Part shown: positions 1 through 8,539 of the stretch, piece after piece
Position numbering within the stretch: the first letter of the stretch is position 1
Layout: each line of letters begins with the position of its first letter
DNA from: Deltaproteobacteria bacterium
GTDB taxonomy: Bacteria > Desulfobacterota > Dissulfuribacteria > Dissulfuribacterales > UBA3076
Length of the DNA: 13,427 nt
Reading direction: 5' to 3'
Assembly (NCBI GenBank): GCA_030618205.1
Contig: JAUXDR010000008.1
Span: 1 to 13,427, forward strand
The notes under the pieces: generated by a model
What the model was told of the DNA's origin: nothing
The model's database searches: none
What the model saw: the letters and a program-made list of their open reading frames with translations, nothing else
Translations under genes and position numbers: made by a program

Positions 1-177
<177 letters not shown>

Positions 178-228
178 TGGCAGAAACATGACGTAATCGT
201 TAACACGAGGAGTAAAATAATTACAAAT

Positions 229-3200
229 ATGATAGCATCGGAAGCCCTCCGCGCAAATCTTGAGACCACAGCCGTCCGGGAAATAGAGTTTGACTCCCGC
301 TACCAGGTTCTCCGGGACGCAGTCAAGGATTATCAGGGCATAATTAAGGCTGTCGATAGCCTTCTCTTTGAGCTGCACCATCCATTTCGCAACTGGGAAG
401 TTGTGATTGGAGATCTGAGGTCATTTGCCCTCAAGAATCTTGCTACTTACAGCCGTTCGCCTCAGGGACCTGAAGCCATCAGAGTGCTTTTAGACACCTT
501 CTCTGATGTCATCTCCCAGGCCCCTGAAAATGACCAGAAGACCGAAGCAGTAAACGGACTCCTGGCCTTTCTGGAAAAGATCATTCAAAAAGTAGATACT
601 GAAAAGCTTCTGACAATCCTGCCTGATATTGAACATGCCTTTCACAGGCTTAAAGAATCCAATGCGCATGTGATTAAGGCTGTTGCCAGGAGCTATCACC
701 CGGTATCACACCTGATACAAAATCTTTCCAACCGCCTGGATGGGCAAAAAATCCCTCCGGGGTTGTGGGATGAAGCGGGAAGACTTCTTGTTGAAGTTCA
801 GAAAGCTACCTCTCAGTACTGGCTTGAGCAAGAAGACCCTGTTAACTGGCTGAACAGCGCTATTGGACAGTTCTCCATGGGACTGGATTCTGAAGACCTG
901 GAAAAGACGCTGGGACTTATCGATCCGGTCTCGCATAAACAGCTCCAATCCTCTCTGGAAGACCTGAAAATTGAAAGAAAAGTGCCTCTTAAGGAAAAAG
1001 ACGTCTTGGAACTGGCCAGGCGCCCAGGCTATCTGGATATAGTGAATCAGTACAGAAAGATTGTCCAGGACCTGGGCCGTCTGTCGTGTCAAATCCCGCC
1101 CGTATCATCAAAAGAGCAGGCTTCCCCCAATCAAGGGGCCGGATTATACCTCCTATTTCCATTCCATCTTATTGAAACAGAAGGCCTGTCCACGATCCAC
1201 GAGGAAATCCTTCGACAGATCAACCGCAGCCTTTTGTATCTTATACGCACTGCAGACCTGGAGCAGCTTCAAGAGATCCTTTCCAGAAGCTTTGCGCTGC
1301 TAAAGCAGCAAGTAGGACATTTCCCAAGGACTGCACTTCAGTGCATCGAGGCCCTGGGTTCAGAAGTAGTCCGCAGGGACGACACAAGGCTTATAGAGCT
1401 TTTTCTCAATCAGGTAGTCCGGTTTGGCTTCAACCCCCCGGGGATTAAGGGCGTAGATGCCGAATGGCATATCTTGAGTGATCCTGCTCACCTGCAGAAT
1501 ATTCGTGTCTGGTTAAAATTTGTAGAACAAAGAACCAGTATCTGCGGCACCCTGTTGTCAGCCCTTATAATAAATCTTAAACTGGCAGGCACATGCATCC
1601 GGGATACAGACCTTTTTCAAAAAGACGTCAGCCGACTACTCAACTGCGACATAGAGCCGACTTACAATCTGGTCAAACAGTTGACCAAGATCCTGCCGGT
1701 TTACTTCAATGAGATAGGAGCAGAGGGTCTTCTGAGGGACGTGTCCACAGAGTTGGATGAGATATCTCACCGCAAGGACCTCCTTATTCACTTTCTGAGA
1801 AAACAGAGCCATGTAGAAAGCAATAACCTTATTGTCGATTTCATAGAGGCCATTCTGTGCTTCTGGTTCAGCAGGCAAAAGGAAGGTCTGGGCCCCTTCT
1901 TGCCCCCTGAAATCCTGGAGCAGGTTCCTGACCATGGCCCTTACGTGGATCATGTCCACAGACTCATACGGCATCTGGCGGATGTGCTGGATCTCAAACG
2001 ATTTACCCACAGTGTAGATAGCCTGCTTAATTTGGAAAAGGACCGGCTCTCACAGATACTGTGTCAAGTACAGGATATCCCCCATCAAGAGAGAAGACGT
2101 GTTGAACTTCTTATCCAGATGTACAGGCTTGAGGCCCATAAGTACAAGCTCGGCACCCAGGAAATCCGTCATCATCTGGAGGAAGCCAAAAATCTGGGTT
2201 TTGAGGGACTGGATAAGGTACTTGAAGTCCTGGATGTGGACGACGATCCGGAGCGGTGTCTTGAGGTAATCCTGGACCAGCTTGATATCCTTAAGGGTAT
2301 TATTCTCAGTAAAGAGCAATTTGAAATCAGGGAGGACATATACCACAAGCGACACATAACAGTGGACATTCCTTCAATGTATGGCCGATACCATGAGCGC
2401 AAGTTTGACGCCCTTAGCCTCAGTTTCCGACTGGAGAACCTGGCCAATATTTACTTCGAACAACTGATAGCTGAGATAGATTCAACCTTCATCTCAAGGT
2501 CTATTTTTGTGCGCATTCTGAGATACCTCCGCCTTTTTTGGAGAGCCGTACAGCTAGACGGAGTGTATTCCAGGAAGTTCGCCACTTACCTCGGATTGCT
2601 GGAAAAATCCCTTGAGGTCAGGCGATTTGCCTTTTCCCAGTACCTGGACGTAGTGAGAGGACTGTCTGAGGGGGTTAAAGACATTATCCATGTCTATTAC
2701 ATAAGCCCCCATCAGGACAATATCTCTCTTATTATTCGCCAGTTGGGCAAACACAACCTTCTTCCAAAATACAAGACTGCTGTAAAAGAAGCTGAAAACG
2801 AGACTCAGCTCATTCATCAGATAACAGAATGGTTCCTGAGAGACCTCATCTCCGGCACCTTTGGTCTCCAGTATCTGGACAACTTTATCGCCCGGGTATA
2901 CCAGGTGCTTGGAGAGCAAAAAGAAAGACTGGATCACAAGGAACTTGATTTAATGTTGAGCTATGATCCGAATCAGATCTTGTGTCCTATACACAGTCCT
3001 GAACAACAGACAAAAAACCTCATACACCTTGGTAACAAGGGCTTTAACTTAGTGCTCCTGGCACAGGAGGGAGTACCGGTTCCACCAGGAGTAATAGTCA
3101 CAACCGAGGTCTTCAGGTGTTACCCGATTATCCGGAAACTGCCCAGTGTATACAGAGAATTCAAGTCACAGCTTCAGAAAGCCATTGGAGAGATGGAGCG

Positions 3201-4506
3201 CCAGACCGGACGCAGGTTTGGCGATCCGTCAAATCCCTTGCTCTTATCGGTAAGGAGCGGAGCGGCCATTTCCATGCCGGGGATGATGTCAACAATCATA
3301 AATGTGGGTAGTAATCTTGAAATCATAGAAGGCCTGGCAAAAAAGACAGGGAAAGCCTGGTTTGCCTGGGACAACTACCGCAGGTTTGTGCAATCATGGG
3401 CCATGTCCTTTGATCTGGACCGTGAGATGTTCACCGAGCTTATGAATAATCACAAGCGCCGGTACGGAGTAAATCAGAAAAGGGAATTTACCGGAGACCA
3501 GATGAAAGAGTTGGCCCTGGTATACCGTCAAGCCACACTGGACCACGGCCTGGAACTGGAAGTTGATCCTTTTGAGCAGCTCCTTGTGGCCATACGGCTA
3601 ACTCTTACGTCCTGGGAGTCTGAAAAAGCAAAGAACTACAGGGAAATAATGGAGATGTCCGATTACTGGGGCACGGCTGTGATAGTGCAGGCCATGGCCT
3701 ATGGAAATCTTGCTGAGACATCCGGTACCGGCGTGGCCTTCACGCCAATCCATACTGACCATATAGACAGTATCAGCCTGTGGGGCGACTTCACTACCGG
3801 CAATCAGGGGGATGACATTGTAAGCGGTCTGGTTACTACATATCCGATTTCAATAAAGCAGGAAAAAGCCATGGGGCTTGATTCCGAAATGACTCTGGAA
3901 AATAATTTTCCAAAAATTTACAATACCTTGTTATCCATGACCAGAGAGCTCATCTACGAAAAAAGATGGGATCCACAGGAGATAGAATTTACCTTTGAAG
4001 GCCCGGAGAGCAACCAGCTTTTTATACTCCAGAGCCGAAACATGACCACAAAGAGGCGATACATCGTTCAGGTCTTTGTACCATCAGCAGAATTGGAGGC
4101 CAGCTACCTGGGCAGAGGCATTGGGGTGAGTGGAGGGGCCGTGACAGGGAAGGCCGTGTTCACCCTCTCTGAGATTAAATCCTTCCGCGAGAAGGAGCCC
4201 GGGACCCCATTGATCCTGATCCGGTCAGACACGGTCCCGGACGATATCAAGGAAATTACTTTAACAGACGGCCTGCTCACAGCAAAGGGAGGGCAGACAT
4301 CTCATGCAGCCATTATTGCATTTCGTCTGGACAAGAACTGCATTGTGGGCTGCAAGCAGCTAAAGGTCTCTGAAAACCAGGGTTTTGCGCGGTTACACGA
4401 CCGCATTATTCGTTCCGGTGACTTTCTGAGTATTGACGGCAGAAACGGCTCGATATACATGGGTAAGCATGCCACTCAGATAGAGGAAGAGATGTCTCTG
4501 GTTTGA
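229..4506 (+). CDS. PPDK-like protein: long N-terminal region + ATP-binding domain + phosphohistidine domain, no PEP/pyruvate barrel
   Basis: This 1,425-residue protein ends with two domains of the pyruvate phosphate dikinase (PPDK)/PEP synthase family. The ATP-binding domain spans about residues 925-1280: GNKG at 935-938, SVRSGAAISMPGMM at 1007-1020 with Arg1009, GTAVIVQAMAYGN and SGTGVAFT, NQGDDIVSG near 1192-1200, and EIEFTFEG followed by LQSRN. The mobile phosphohistidine domain follows at about 1300-1400, with GGQTSHAAI placing the phospho-accepting His at 1359. PPDK and PEP synthase then carry a PEP/pyruvate-binding TIM barrel of several hundred residues. Here the protein stops about 65 residues after the histidine. 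In its place is an N-terminal region of about 900 residues, helical-looking and leucine-rich, in which I recognise no domain. By family, ATP should phosphorylate His1359; the final acceptor is unknown. The start is ATG, with GAGGAG at 207-212 spaced rather far away (16 nt). It lies between gap and pgk. 'PEP/pyruvate-binding domain protein' is the safe name; 'ppdK' would overstate it. Confidence 0.88.
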   Translation: MIASEALRANLETTAVREIEFDSRYQVLRDAVKDYQGIIKAVDSLLFELHHPFRNWEVVIGDLRSFALKNLATYSRSPQGPEAIRVLLDTFSDVISQAPENDQKTEAVNGLLAFLEKIIQKVDTEKLLTILPDIEHAFHRLKESNAHVIKAVARSYHPVSHLIQNLSNRLDGQKIPPGLWDEAGRLLVEVQKATSQYWLEQEDPVNWLNSAIGQFSMGLDSEDLEKTLGLIDPVSHKQLQSSLEDLKIERKVPLKEKDVLELARRPGYLDIVNQYRKIVQDLGRLSCQIPPVSSKEQASPNQGAGLYLLFPFHLIETEGLSTIHEEILRQINRSLLYLIRTADLEQLQEILSRSFALLKQQVGHFPRTALQCIEALGSEVVRRDDTRLIELFLNQVVRFGFNPPGIKGVDAEWHILSDPAHLQNIRVWLKFVEQRTSICGTLLSALIINLKLAGTCIRDTDLFQKDVSRLLNCDIEPTYNLVKQLTKILPVYFNEIGAEGLLRDVSTELDEISHRKDLLIHFLRKQSHVESNNLIVDFIEAILCFWFSRQKEGLGPFLPPEILEQVPDHGPYVDHVHRLIRHLADVLDLKRFTHSVDSLLNLEKDRLSQILCQVQDIPHQERRRVELLIQMYRLEAHKYKLGTQEIRHHLEEAKNLGFEGLDKVLEVLDVDDDPERCLEVILDQLDILKGIILSKEQFEIREDIYHKRHITVDIPSMYGRYHERKFDALSLSFRLENLANIYFEQLIAEIDSTFISRSIFVRILRYLRLFWRAVQLDGVYSRKFATYLGLLEKSLEVRRFAFSQYLDVVRGLSEGVKDIIHVYYISPHQDNISLIIRQLGKHNLLPKYKTAVKEAENETQLIHQITEWFLRDLISGTFGLQYLDNFIARVYQVLGEQKERLDHKELDLMLSYDPNQILCPIHSPEQQTKNLIHLGNKGFNLVLLAQEGVPVPPGVIVTTEVFRCYPIIRKLPSVYREFKSQLQKAIGEMERQTGRRFGDPSNPLLLSVRSGAAISMPGMMSTIINVGSNLEIIEGLAKKTGKAWFAWDNYRRFVQSWAMSFDLDREMFTELMNNHKRRYGVNQKREFTGDQMKELALVYRQATLDHGLELEVDPFEQLLVAIRLTLTSWESEKAKNYREIMEMSDYWGTAVIVQAMAYGNLAETSGTGVAFTPIHTDHIDSISLWGDFTTGNQGDDIVSGLVTTYPISIKQEKAMGLDSEMTLENNFPKIYNTLLSMTRELIYEKRWDPQEIEFTFEGPESNQLFILQSRNMTTKRRYIVQVFVPSAELEASYLGRGIGVSGGAVTGKAVFTLSEIKSFREKEPGTPLILIRSDTVPDDIKEITLTDGLLTAKGGQTSHAAIIAFRLDKNCIVGCKQLKVSENQGFARLHDRIIRSGDFLSIDGRNGSIYMGKHATQIEEEMSLV

Positions 4507-4543
4507 AAATTATATATAGAATTTTGCAGGGGGAGATACGGTC

Positions 4544-5737
4544 GTGATCAAATACATAGATGAGATTCCACTGAAAGGCCAAAGGGTCCTGATGAGGACG
4601 GATTTCAATATCCCCCTGGACGATTCCGGCAATATCACAGACGACAACCGTATCAGGGCGGCCCTGCCAAGCATACGTCACGCCATAGAGGCTGGAGCAC
4701 GACTGATACTTTGCTCGCATCTTGGCCGCCCGAAGGGACAGAGAATAGAAAAATTCAGCCTGAGACCAGTGGCCAAGCGTCTTGGGGAGCTGATAGGCCG
4801 GGAGGTATCTCTGGCCCCGGACTGCATTGGAGATGAAGTGGAGAACCAGGTCAACTCCATGTCAGACGGAGAAGTGCTGCTACTTGAAAACCTAAGGTAT
4901 TATCAAGGAGAAACAAAAAACGACCCTGGTTTTGTAGAAGCCCTGGCCAAAATGGCCGATATATATATAAATGATGCCTTTGCGGTATCACACCGGGCCC
5001 ATGCCTCAGTGACCGGAGTACCCGGCCTAATTAAAGAGTGCGCAGCCGGTTTTCTTATAAAACAGGAACTTTTATACTTCAAAAAGGCCATGGAAGAACC
5101 TGCCAGGCCTCTGGTGGCCGTCCTGGGTGGTGCCAAGATATCCGGCAAGCTGGAGGCCATTAAAAACATACTGAACCGGGTGGATAAGCTGATAGTCGGC
5201 GGGGCAATGGCCAATACGTTTCTGACAGCGCAAGGCATTGATATAGGAAAATCCCTTACTGAGAAAGATCTGGTAGGCACAGCCAGGGCCTTAATTGATC
5301 AGGCAAAAGATACAGGTATCAAATTCTACCTTCCTGTTGACTGCGTCATAGCACAGGATCTTGACATAAACGCCGAAACCAGGATCGTCCCAACCCAGGA
5401 AATTCCTGATGATTGGATGGCATTGGACATAGGGCCTGCAACGTCAGACCTTTTCAGTGAGGCCCTTTACAATGCCAAAACCATAGTGTGGAATGGCCCA
5501 ATGGGGGCCTTTGAGCTCGATCCCTTCAGCCATGGTACAATGGCCCTGGCGCATGCAGTCGGCAGCAGTCAGGCCCTCAGCATTGTAGGCGGAGGAGATA
5601 CCGATCTGGCCATCCACAGAGCCGGTGAAGTAGAAAACATATCTTACATGTCCACAGGTGGTGGGGCGTTCCTCAACCTTCTGGAAGGAAAAAAATTGCC
5701 AGGCATAACGGCACTTGAGGAGTGTAGTAAAAAATGA
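4544..5737 (+). CDS. pgk: phosphoglycerate kinase
   Basis: A complete 397-residue phosphoglycerate kinase of normal bacterial length. It transfers the acyl phosphate of 1,3-bisphosphoglycerate to ADP in the cytoplasm, the step after GAPDH. Signatures in order: the N-terminal MRTDFNIPL segment with substrate-binding Arg18, Asp20 and Asn22; SHLGRPKG (His59, Arg62); ENLRYY (Arg118); HRAHAS (Arg151); LGGAKISGKL for nucleotide binding near 194-203; VGGAMANTFL; WNGPMGAFE; and the C-terminal GGGDTDLA and STGGGAFL loops. The start is GTG at 4544, preceded by a strong AGGGGGA Shine-Dalgarno around 4528-4534. It lies 37 nt after the PPDK-like gene, and its TGA overlaps the tpiA ATG as ATGA, which implies translational coupling. 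Nothing is truncated. Confidence 0.98.
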   Translation: MIKYIDEIPLKGQRVLMRTDFNIPLDDSGNITDDNRIRAALPSIRHAIEAGARLILCSHLGRPKGQRIEKFSLRPVAKRLGELIGREVSLAPDCIGDEVENQVNSMSDGEVLLLENLRYYQGETKNDPGFVEALAKMADIYINDAFAVSHRAHASVTGVPGLIKECAAGFLIKQELLYFKKAMEEPARPLVAVLGGAKISGKLEAIKNILNRVDKLIVGGAMANTFLTAQGIDIGKSLTEKDLVGTARALIDQAKDTGIKFYLPVDCVIAQDLDINAETRIVPTQEIPDDWMALDIGPATSDLFSEALYNAKTIVWNGPMGAFELDPFSHGTMALAHAVGSSQALSIVGGGDTDLAIHRAGEVENISYMSTGGGAFLNLLEGKKLPGITALEECSKK

Positions 5738-6507
5738 ATTTTTCAAAGAGAACACCTATTTTAGCAGCTAACTGGAAGATGTACAAAACCGTGGCCGAGA
5801 CCCGTGACTTCCTTAAAGTTTTTTTGCCCCTGGTGAATAACCTGACGGAAAGAGAGATAGTAATTGCGCCTCCGTTTACTGCCCTTTCAGCAGCCGGTGA
5901 AATCATTAAGAAAAGTGAACTTGTGACACTGGCAGCTCAGAACATGTACTTTGAGCAAAAGGGTGGCTTCACTGGTGAAATATCACCAATCATGCTCAAG
6001 GAATTCGGAGTCAAGTGGGTGATCCTAGGGCACTCAGAGCGCAGGCACATTTTTGGAGAAGAAAATAGCCTTATTGCCTTAAAGGTCAAGTCTGTCCTGG
6101 AAAATGATTTACTTCCAATCCTGTGCATCGGAGAAAAATTGGAGGAAAGAGAGGCCGGACTTACGAATGAGATACTTGAAAAACAGTTATCAGCAGGTTT
6201 TTCAGAGGTAGGTAGCGAAGAGGCAGGCAAAGTAGCAGTTGCCTATGAACCTGTATGGGCAATCGGTACAGGTAAAACAGCTACCCCGGATCAGGCACAG
6301 GATGCCCACATCAATATCCGGTCATGGCTTACCGGTCGTTTCGATTCCGGTATTGCAGGGCAAATTCGAATATTGTATGGTGGCTCGGTTAAACCGGAAA
6401 ATGTTAATGAATTAATGGCGCTCCCTGATGTAGACGGAGCTCTTGTTGGCGGTGCATCTCTCAAACCAGGGAGCTTTGCTCAGATTGCCAGTTGCCGGGT
6501 CGGTTAA
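5734..6507 (+). CDS. tpiA: triosephosphate isomerase
   Basis: A 257-residue triosephosphate isomerase, complete and of normal length. It interconverts dihydroxyacetone phosphate and glyceraldehyde-3-phosphate in the cytoplasm. All key residues are visible: AANWKMYK with Asn13 and Lys15, ILGHSERR with the electrophile His100, AYEPVWAIGTG with the catalytic base Glu172 and the start of the mobile loop 6, and the phosphate-binding YGGSVKPEN near 215-223 and LVGGASL near 238-243. The ATG overlaps the pgk stop by four bases (ATGA). A GAGGAG Shine-Dalgarno around 5717-5722 lies inside the end of pgk, so the two genes should be translationally coupled. secG follows after 14 nt. Confidence 0.98.
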   Translation: MNFSKRTPILAANWKMYKTVAETRDFLKVFLPLVNNLTEREIVIAPPFTALSAAGEIIKKSELVTLAAQNMYFEQKGGFTGEISPIMLKEFGVKWVILGHSERRHIFGEENSLIALKVKSVLENDLLPILCIGEKLEEREAGLTNEILEKQLSAGFSEVGSEEAGKVAVAYEPVWAIGTGKTATPDQAQDAHINIRSWLTGRFDSGIAGQIRILYGGSVKPENVNELMALPDVDGALVGGASLKPGSFAQIASCRVG

Positions 6508-6521
6508 TTAAAGGATATCTT

Positions 6522-6959
6522 TTGTACACTATCTTAATAGTAGTCCACGTTATTGTATGTGTCTTCTTGGTTCTTACTGTCTTGCTCCAGCAAGGCAAAG
6601 GGGCTGCGATAGGTGCTGTATTCGGGTCCAGTGATACCATTTTTGGCAGTGCGGGACCAGCTTCCCTTCTGCACAAACTCACTACAGGACTGGCAGTGCT
6701 CTTTATGGTTTCTTCTCTTGTTCTCACCTATTTGTCAGCTCATAAGGTTGAGGATTCGATAATGCAGGACGTGGAGGTAACTACCAGTCCTGTTACTACT
6801 GAACCAGTTGAACCTGCTGAAATTCCTGAAACTGCTGAAACTGTAATTCCTGAAGCTGCTGAAACTGTTGAGACTACCGGGACTATTGTAATTCCTGAGA
6901 CTGTCGAAACTGCTCCTGCACCAGTAACCGGGGTTGAGGAACCTGAGGCCTCTAAATAG
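6522..6959 (+). CDS. secG: preprotein translocase subunit SecG with extended repetitive acidic tail
   Basis: SecG is the small third subunit of the SecYEG protein-export channel in the inner membrane. I place the start at TTG 6522: this gives MYTILIVVHV, matching the usual family N-terminus, and an AAAGGA ribosome site lies 7 nt upstream at 6509-6514. A longer reading from TTG 6492 would overlap tpiA and lacks a comparable site. The 145-residue product has TM1 at about 3-22, the conserved LQQGKGAAIGAVFGSSDT loop, an FGSAGPASLLHKLT segment and TM2 at about 55-73. From residue 76 on it carries a tail of about 70 residues rich in Glu, Thr, Val, Ala and Pro and lacking aromatic residues, which includes three IPE-type octapeptide repeats. 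Such tails vary between species and are probably disordered. It sits between tpiA and a tRNA-Leu gene. Confidence 0.94.
   Translation: MYTILIVVHVIVCVFLVLTVLLQQGKGAAIGAVFGSSDTIFGSAGPASLLHKLTTGLAVLFMVSSLVLTYLSAHKVEDSIMQDVEVTTSPVTTEPVEPAEIPETAETVIPEAAETVETTGTIVIPETVETAPAPVTGVEEPEASK
6822..6914 (+). repeat. in-frame 24-bp repeats in the secG tail
   Basis: Three 24-bp units are visible: 6822-6845, 6846-6869 and 6891-6914. The first two are directly adjacent. The third follows a related 21-bp spacer. They encode IPETAETV, IPEAAETV and IPETVETA in the secG frame. Units one and two differ at only two bases. They probably arose by slippage or unequal crossover and extend the disordered C-terminal tail in steps of eight residues. 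Confidence 0.85.
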
Positions 6960-6965
6960 TCTTTT

Positions 6966-7051
6966 GCCGAAGTGGTGGAATAGGTAGACACGCCATCTTG
7001 AGGGGGTGGTGGGCAAAACCCGTGGGGGTTCGACTCCCCCCTTCGGCACCA
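6966..7051 (+). tRNA. tRNA-Leu (anticodon GAG)
   Basis: A class II tRNA of 86 nt including an encoded CCA. The acceptor arms GCCGAAG (6966-6972) and CTTCGGC (7041-7047) pair perfectly, followed by discriminator A and CCA at 7049-7051. The D arm contains the usual GGTAGACAC sequence. The anticodon stem CCATC/GGTGG (one T-G pair) holds the loop TTGAGGG, giving anticodon GAG, which reads CUC and CUU leucine codons. A long variable arm with GGGC-AAAA-CCC fits leucine, and the T arm is GGGGG-TTCGACT-CCCCC. It begins 6 nt after the secG stop and must be processed from the operon transcript or have a promoter inside secG. The same tRNA follows secG in Escherichia coli (leuU), so the linkage is old and conserved. 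Confidence 0.97.
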
Positions 7052-7110
7052 AATTTATCTTGTGTAGGGATTCGCAATTCCTAATTCCACGACTGGCTTA
7101 TCCGGATTCT
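7052..7110. other. convergent intergenic junction, no clear terminator
   Basis: These 59 bases separate the tRNA from the stop codon of the last minus-strand kinase gene. The only hairpin I can draw is TAGGGA (7065-7070) with TTCCTA (7078-7083), six pairs including one G-T and a 7-nt loop. It is AT-leaning and has no T-run on either side, so it is a poor intrinsic terminator. Termination may be Rho-dependent, or the two transcripts may overlap here. Confidence 0.5.
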
Positions 7111-8478
7111 CTAACGCCTCTTTTTTAGCGGAATTGTGAAATAGAATTGACTTCCTTTGCCATATTCACTCGTGGCCCAGATCATTCCATTGTGCAAAGC
7201 GATCAGACCTCTCGCGATACTGAGCCCAAGGCCGGATCCTTCATACCGGCGCGAAGCAGATATGTCAGCCTGCATAAACTTTTTAAAAATTTTGTCAAGA
7301 TCCTCATCTTTAATCCCGATGCCTGTATCCTCTACACAGACCTCTGCAAATATGGGCGACTCGTAATGTTGAATACCATGATCGGATATCTTAGCACTAA
7401 TGGTTATGCCTCCCTCATGGGTAAATTTGATCGCATTGTTTAACAGGTTTATTAAAACATGCTTGATCTTATCCTCATCGCCACAGACTAAAGGCAGATT
7501 CTCTTCAATATCAATATCAAGGGTTAGCCCCTTTTTGGTTATCATTCCCTTAAAAAAGGGAACTACTGAATCAATAAGTCCTTTGAGATTGAAATGAACT
7601 GCTTCTATCTCAATTTTCCCTGATTCTATCTTGGAGAGATCGAGGAGATTGTTTATCAGTTGTAAAAGGTGTTTTGCATTATCGATAATTTTGCCCAGAC
7701 TTTTTTCCTGTTCCTCGTTGATTCGTCCGTCAACTCCGTCTAATAGTAAATCTGAGTATCCGATAATGGAATTCATTGGTGTCCTGAGCTCATGAGATAT
7801 GTTCGCCAAGAATGCTGATTTAAGCCTGTCAAGTTCTCTAAGTTGGATATTTGTTTCTCCCAATTGTGCTATTAGTTTTGCCCTCTCGTTTAACAAGCTG
7901 ATTTTTTTCAGCATACTTTCTTTCACTCTATCTCTTTCCCGTCGTACTTCCGCCTCAGAACGTTTCAAGCCAGTGATATCACGGGCAGCGGCAAAGGCAC
8001 CCATTATCTGTCCTGCTTGATCTCTATAGAGCGAGGCATTGTAAGCAACAATAGTCTCAGTTCCGTCCTTGGCCTTCATGACCAGCTCGTAATCCCGAAC
8101 CTCCCCTGTCTCAAAGACCAACATCGCTCCCTTATAAGCCCGCTCCGGATCTGTGAAATAATCAGCAAAGGGGGTCCCTATCAGTTCCTCTCTAGTCCTG
8201 CAGGTAGCTCGGATCGTAGCCTCGTTCACATCCAGAATAATCCCCTTCTGATCAAAGGTTACCAGGGGATCGAGGCTTGTCTCAATTAATCCGCGGTTGT
8301 AGCGCTGAAGATTCTGTATTTCCTGCTCTGCCTGCTTTCGCTCTGTACGGTCAACGTCAGATTGCCAATAAGCATTATTGACCGCTTCAATAAAACCTTG
8401 CCACTCTTTGGGAATGGACTCCAGGCTGTCGAAATACTGCTTGACCTGGCGTTTCAATAAAGTGTGGACATCTTTCAT
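7111..8478 (-). CDS. soluble PAS-domain sensor histidine kinase
   Basis: A 455-residue cytoplasmic histidine kinase with no membrane segment. The N-terminal 50 residues (KRQ...PKEWQGFIEAVNNAY) match a helical leader commonly seen in front of PAS kinases in anaerobic bacteria. A PAS fold follows at about 61-172 (LIETSLDPLVTFD ... AAARDITG), then a coiled coil to about 215. The HisKA dimerisation domain has the phospho-accepting His229 in ISHELRTPMN. The HATPase domain has the N box NLLNNAIKFT (Asn348), G1 DTGIGI (Asp384), F box FKKF and G2 GSGLGLS (414-420), so the kinase should be active. The ligand of the PAS domain is not evident. It is the last gene of the signalling operon, 61 nt after the preceding kinase, with a weak ribosome site. 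From about residue 197 onward it is a close paralogue of the membrane hybrid kinase at 10026-12719, and at the DNA level too. Confidence 0.93.
   Translation of the reverse strand: MKDVHTLLKRQVKQYFDSLESIPKEWQGFIEAVNNAYWQSDVDRTERKQAEQEIQNLQRYNRGLIETSLDPLVTFDQKGIILDVNEATIRATCRTREELIGTPFADYFTDPERAYKGAMLVFETGEVRDYELVMKAKDGTETIVAYNASLYRDQAGQIMGAFAAARDITGLKRSEAEVRRERDRVKESMLKKISLLNERAKLIAQLGETNIQLRELDRLKSAFLANISHELRTPMNSIIGYSDLLLDGVDGRINEEQEKSLGKIIDNAKHLLQLINNLLDLSKIESGKIEIEAVHFNLKGLIDSVVPFFKGMITKKGLTLDIDIEENLPLVCGDEDKIKHVLINLLNNAIKFTHEGGITISAKISDHGIQHYESPIFAEVCVEDTGIGIKDEDLDKIFKKFMQADISASRRYEGSGLGLSIARGLIALHNGMIWATSEYGKGSQFYFTIPLKKRR
7120..7880 (-). repeat. duplicated histidine-kinase core, copy 1
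   Basis: This stretch of the PAS kinase aligns without gaps over long runs with 11115-11880 of the membrane hybrid kinase, in the same orientation about 4 kb away. A 30-bp run at 7321-7350 is identical to 11316-11345. In the 60 bases from about 7125, only about seven positions differ, as counted by eye. Outside the HisKA-HATPase core the two proteins are unrelated. The simplest reading is duplication of a kinase module onto different sensor domains, possibly kept alike by gene conversion. Ends are approximate. Confidence 0.8.
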
Positions 8479-8539
8479 TTTTCGTAACCGTTCACGGGAT
8501 TACAACGCCCGTTTTACCGCGACCCACCGATCATCAGCG

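Noticed and set aside
706..1092. Minus-strand open frames inside the PPDK-like gene (also 1636-2010, 2050-2355, 2554-2937)
   Set aside because: Antisense to a clearly coding frame; no family motif or start context.
229..4506. Calling this gene a complete ppdK or ppsA
   Set aside because: The C-terminal PEP/pyruvate-binding barrel is absent and the total architecture differs.
6492..6521. Longer SecG start at TTG 6492
   Set aside because: It adds ten residues not typical of SecG, overlaps tpiA, and lacks the good ribosome site found before TTG 6522.
6735..7052. Minus-strand open frames over the secG tail and tRNA
   Set aside because: Shadow of the repetitive secG tail; one runs through the tRNA gene and both have low-complexity Ser/Thr/Val or Phe/Arg/Ser content.
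7065..7083. Hairpin between the convergent operons as a terminator
   Set aside because: Six pairs including a wobble and no T-run on either strand.
7147..7443. Plus-strand open frame opposite the PAS kinase, with a similar frame at 11115-11450
   Set aside because: The two resemble each other only because they lie antisense to the duplicated kinase cores. They have no ribosome site and no domain signature.
8494..8512. Hairpin ACGGG/CCCGT in the 61-nt gap between two minus-strand kinase genes
   Set aside because: Only five pairs with a 9-nt loop and no T-run, so not convincing as terminator or attenuator.
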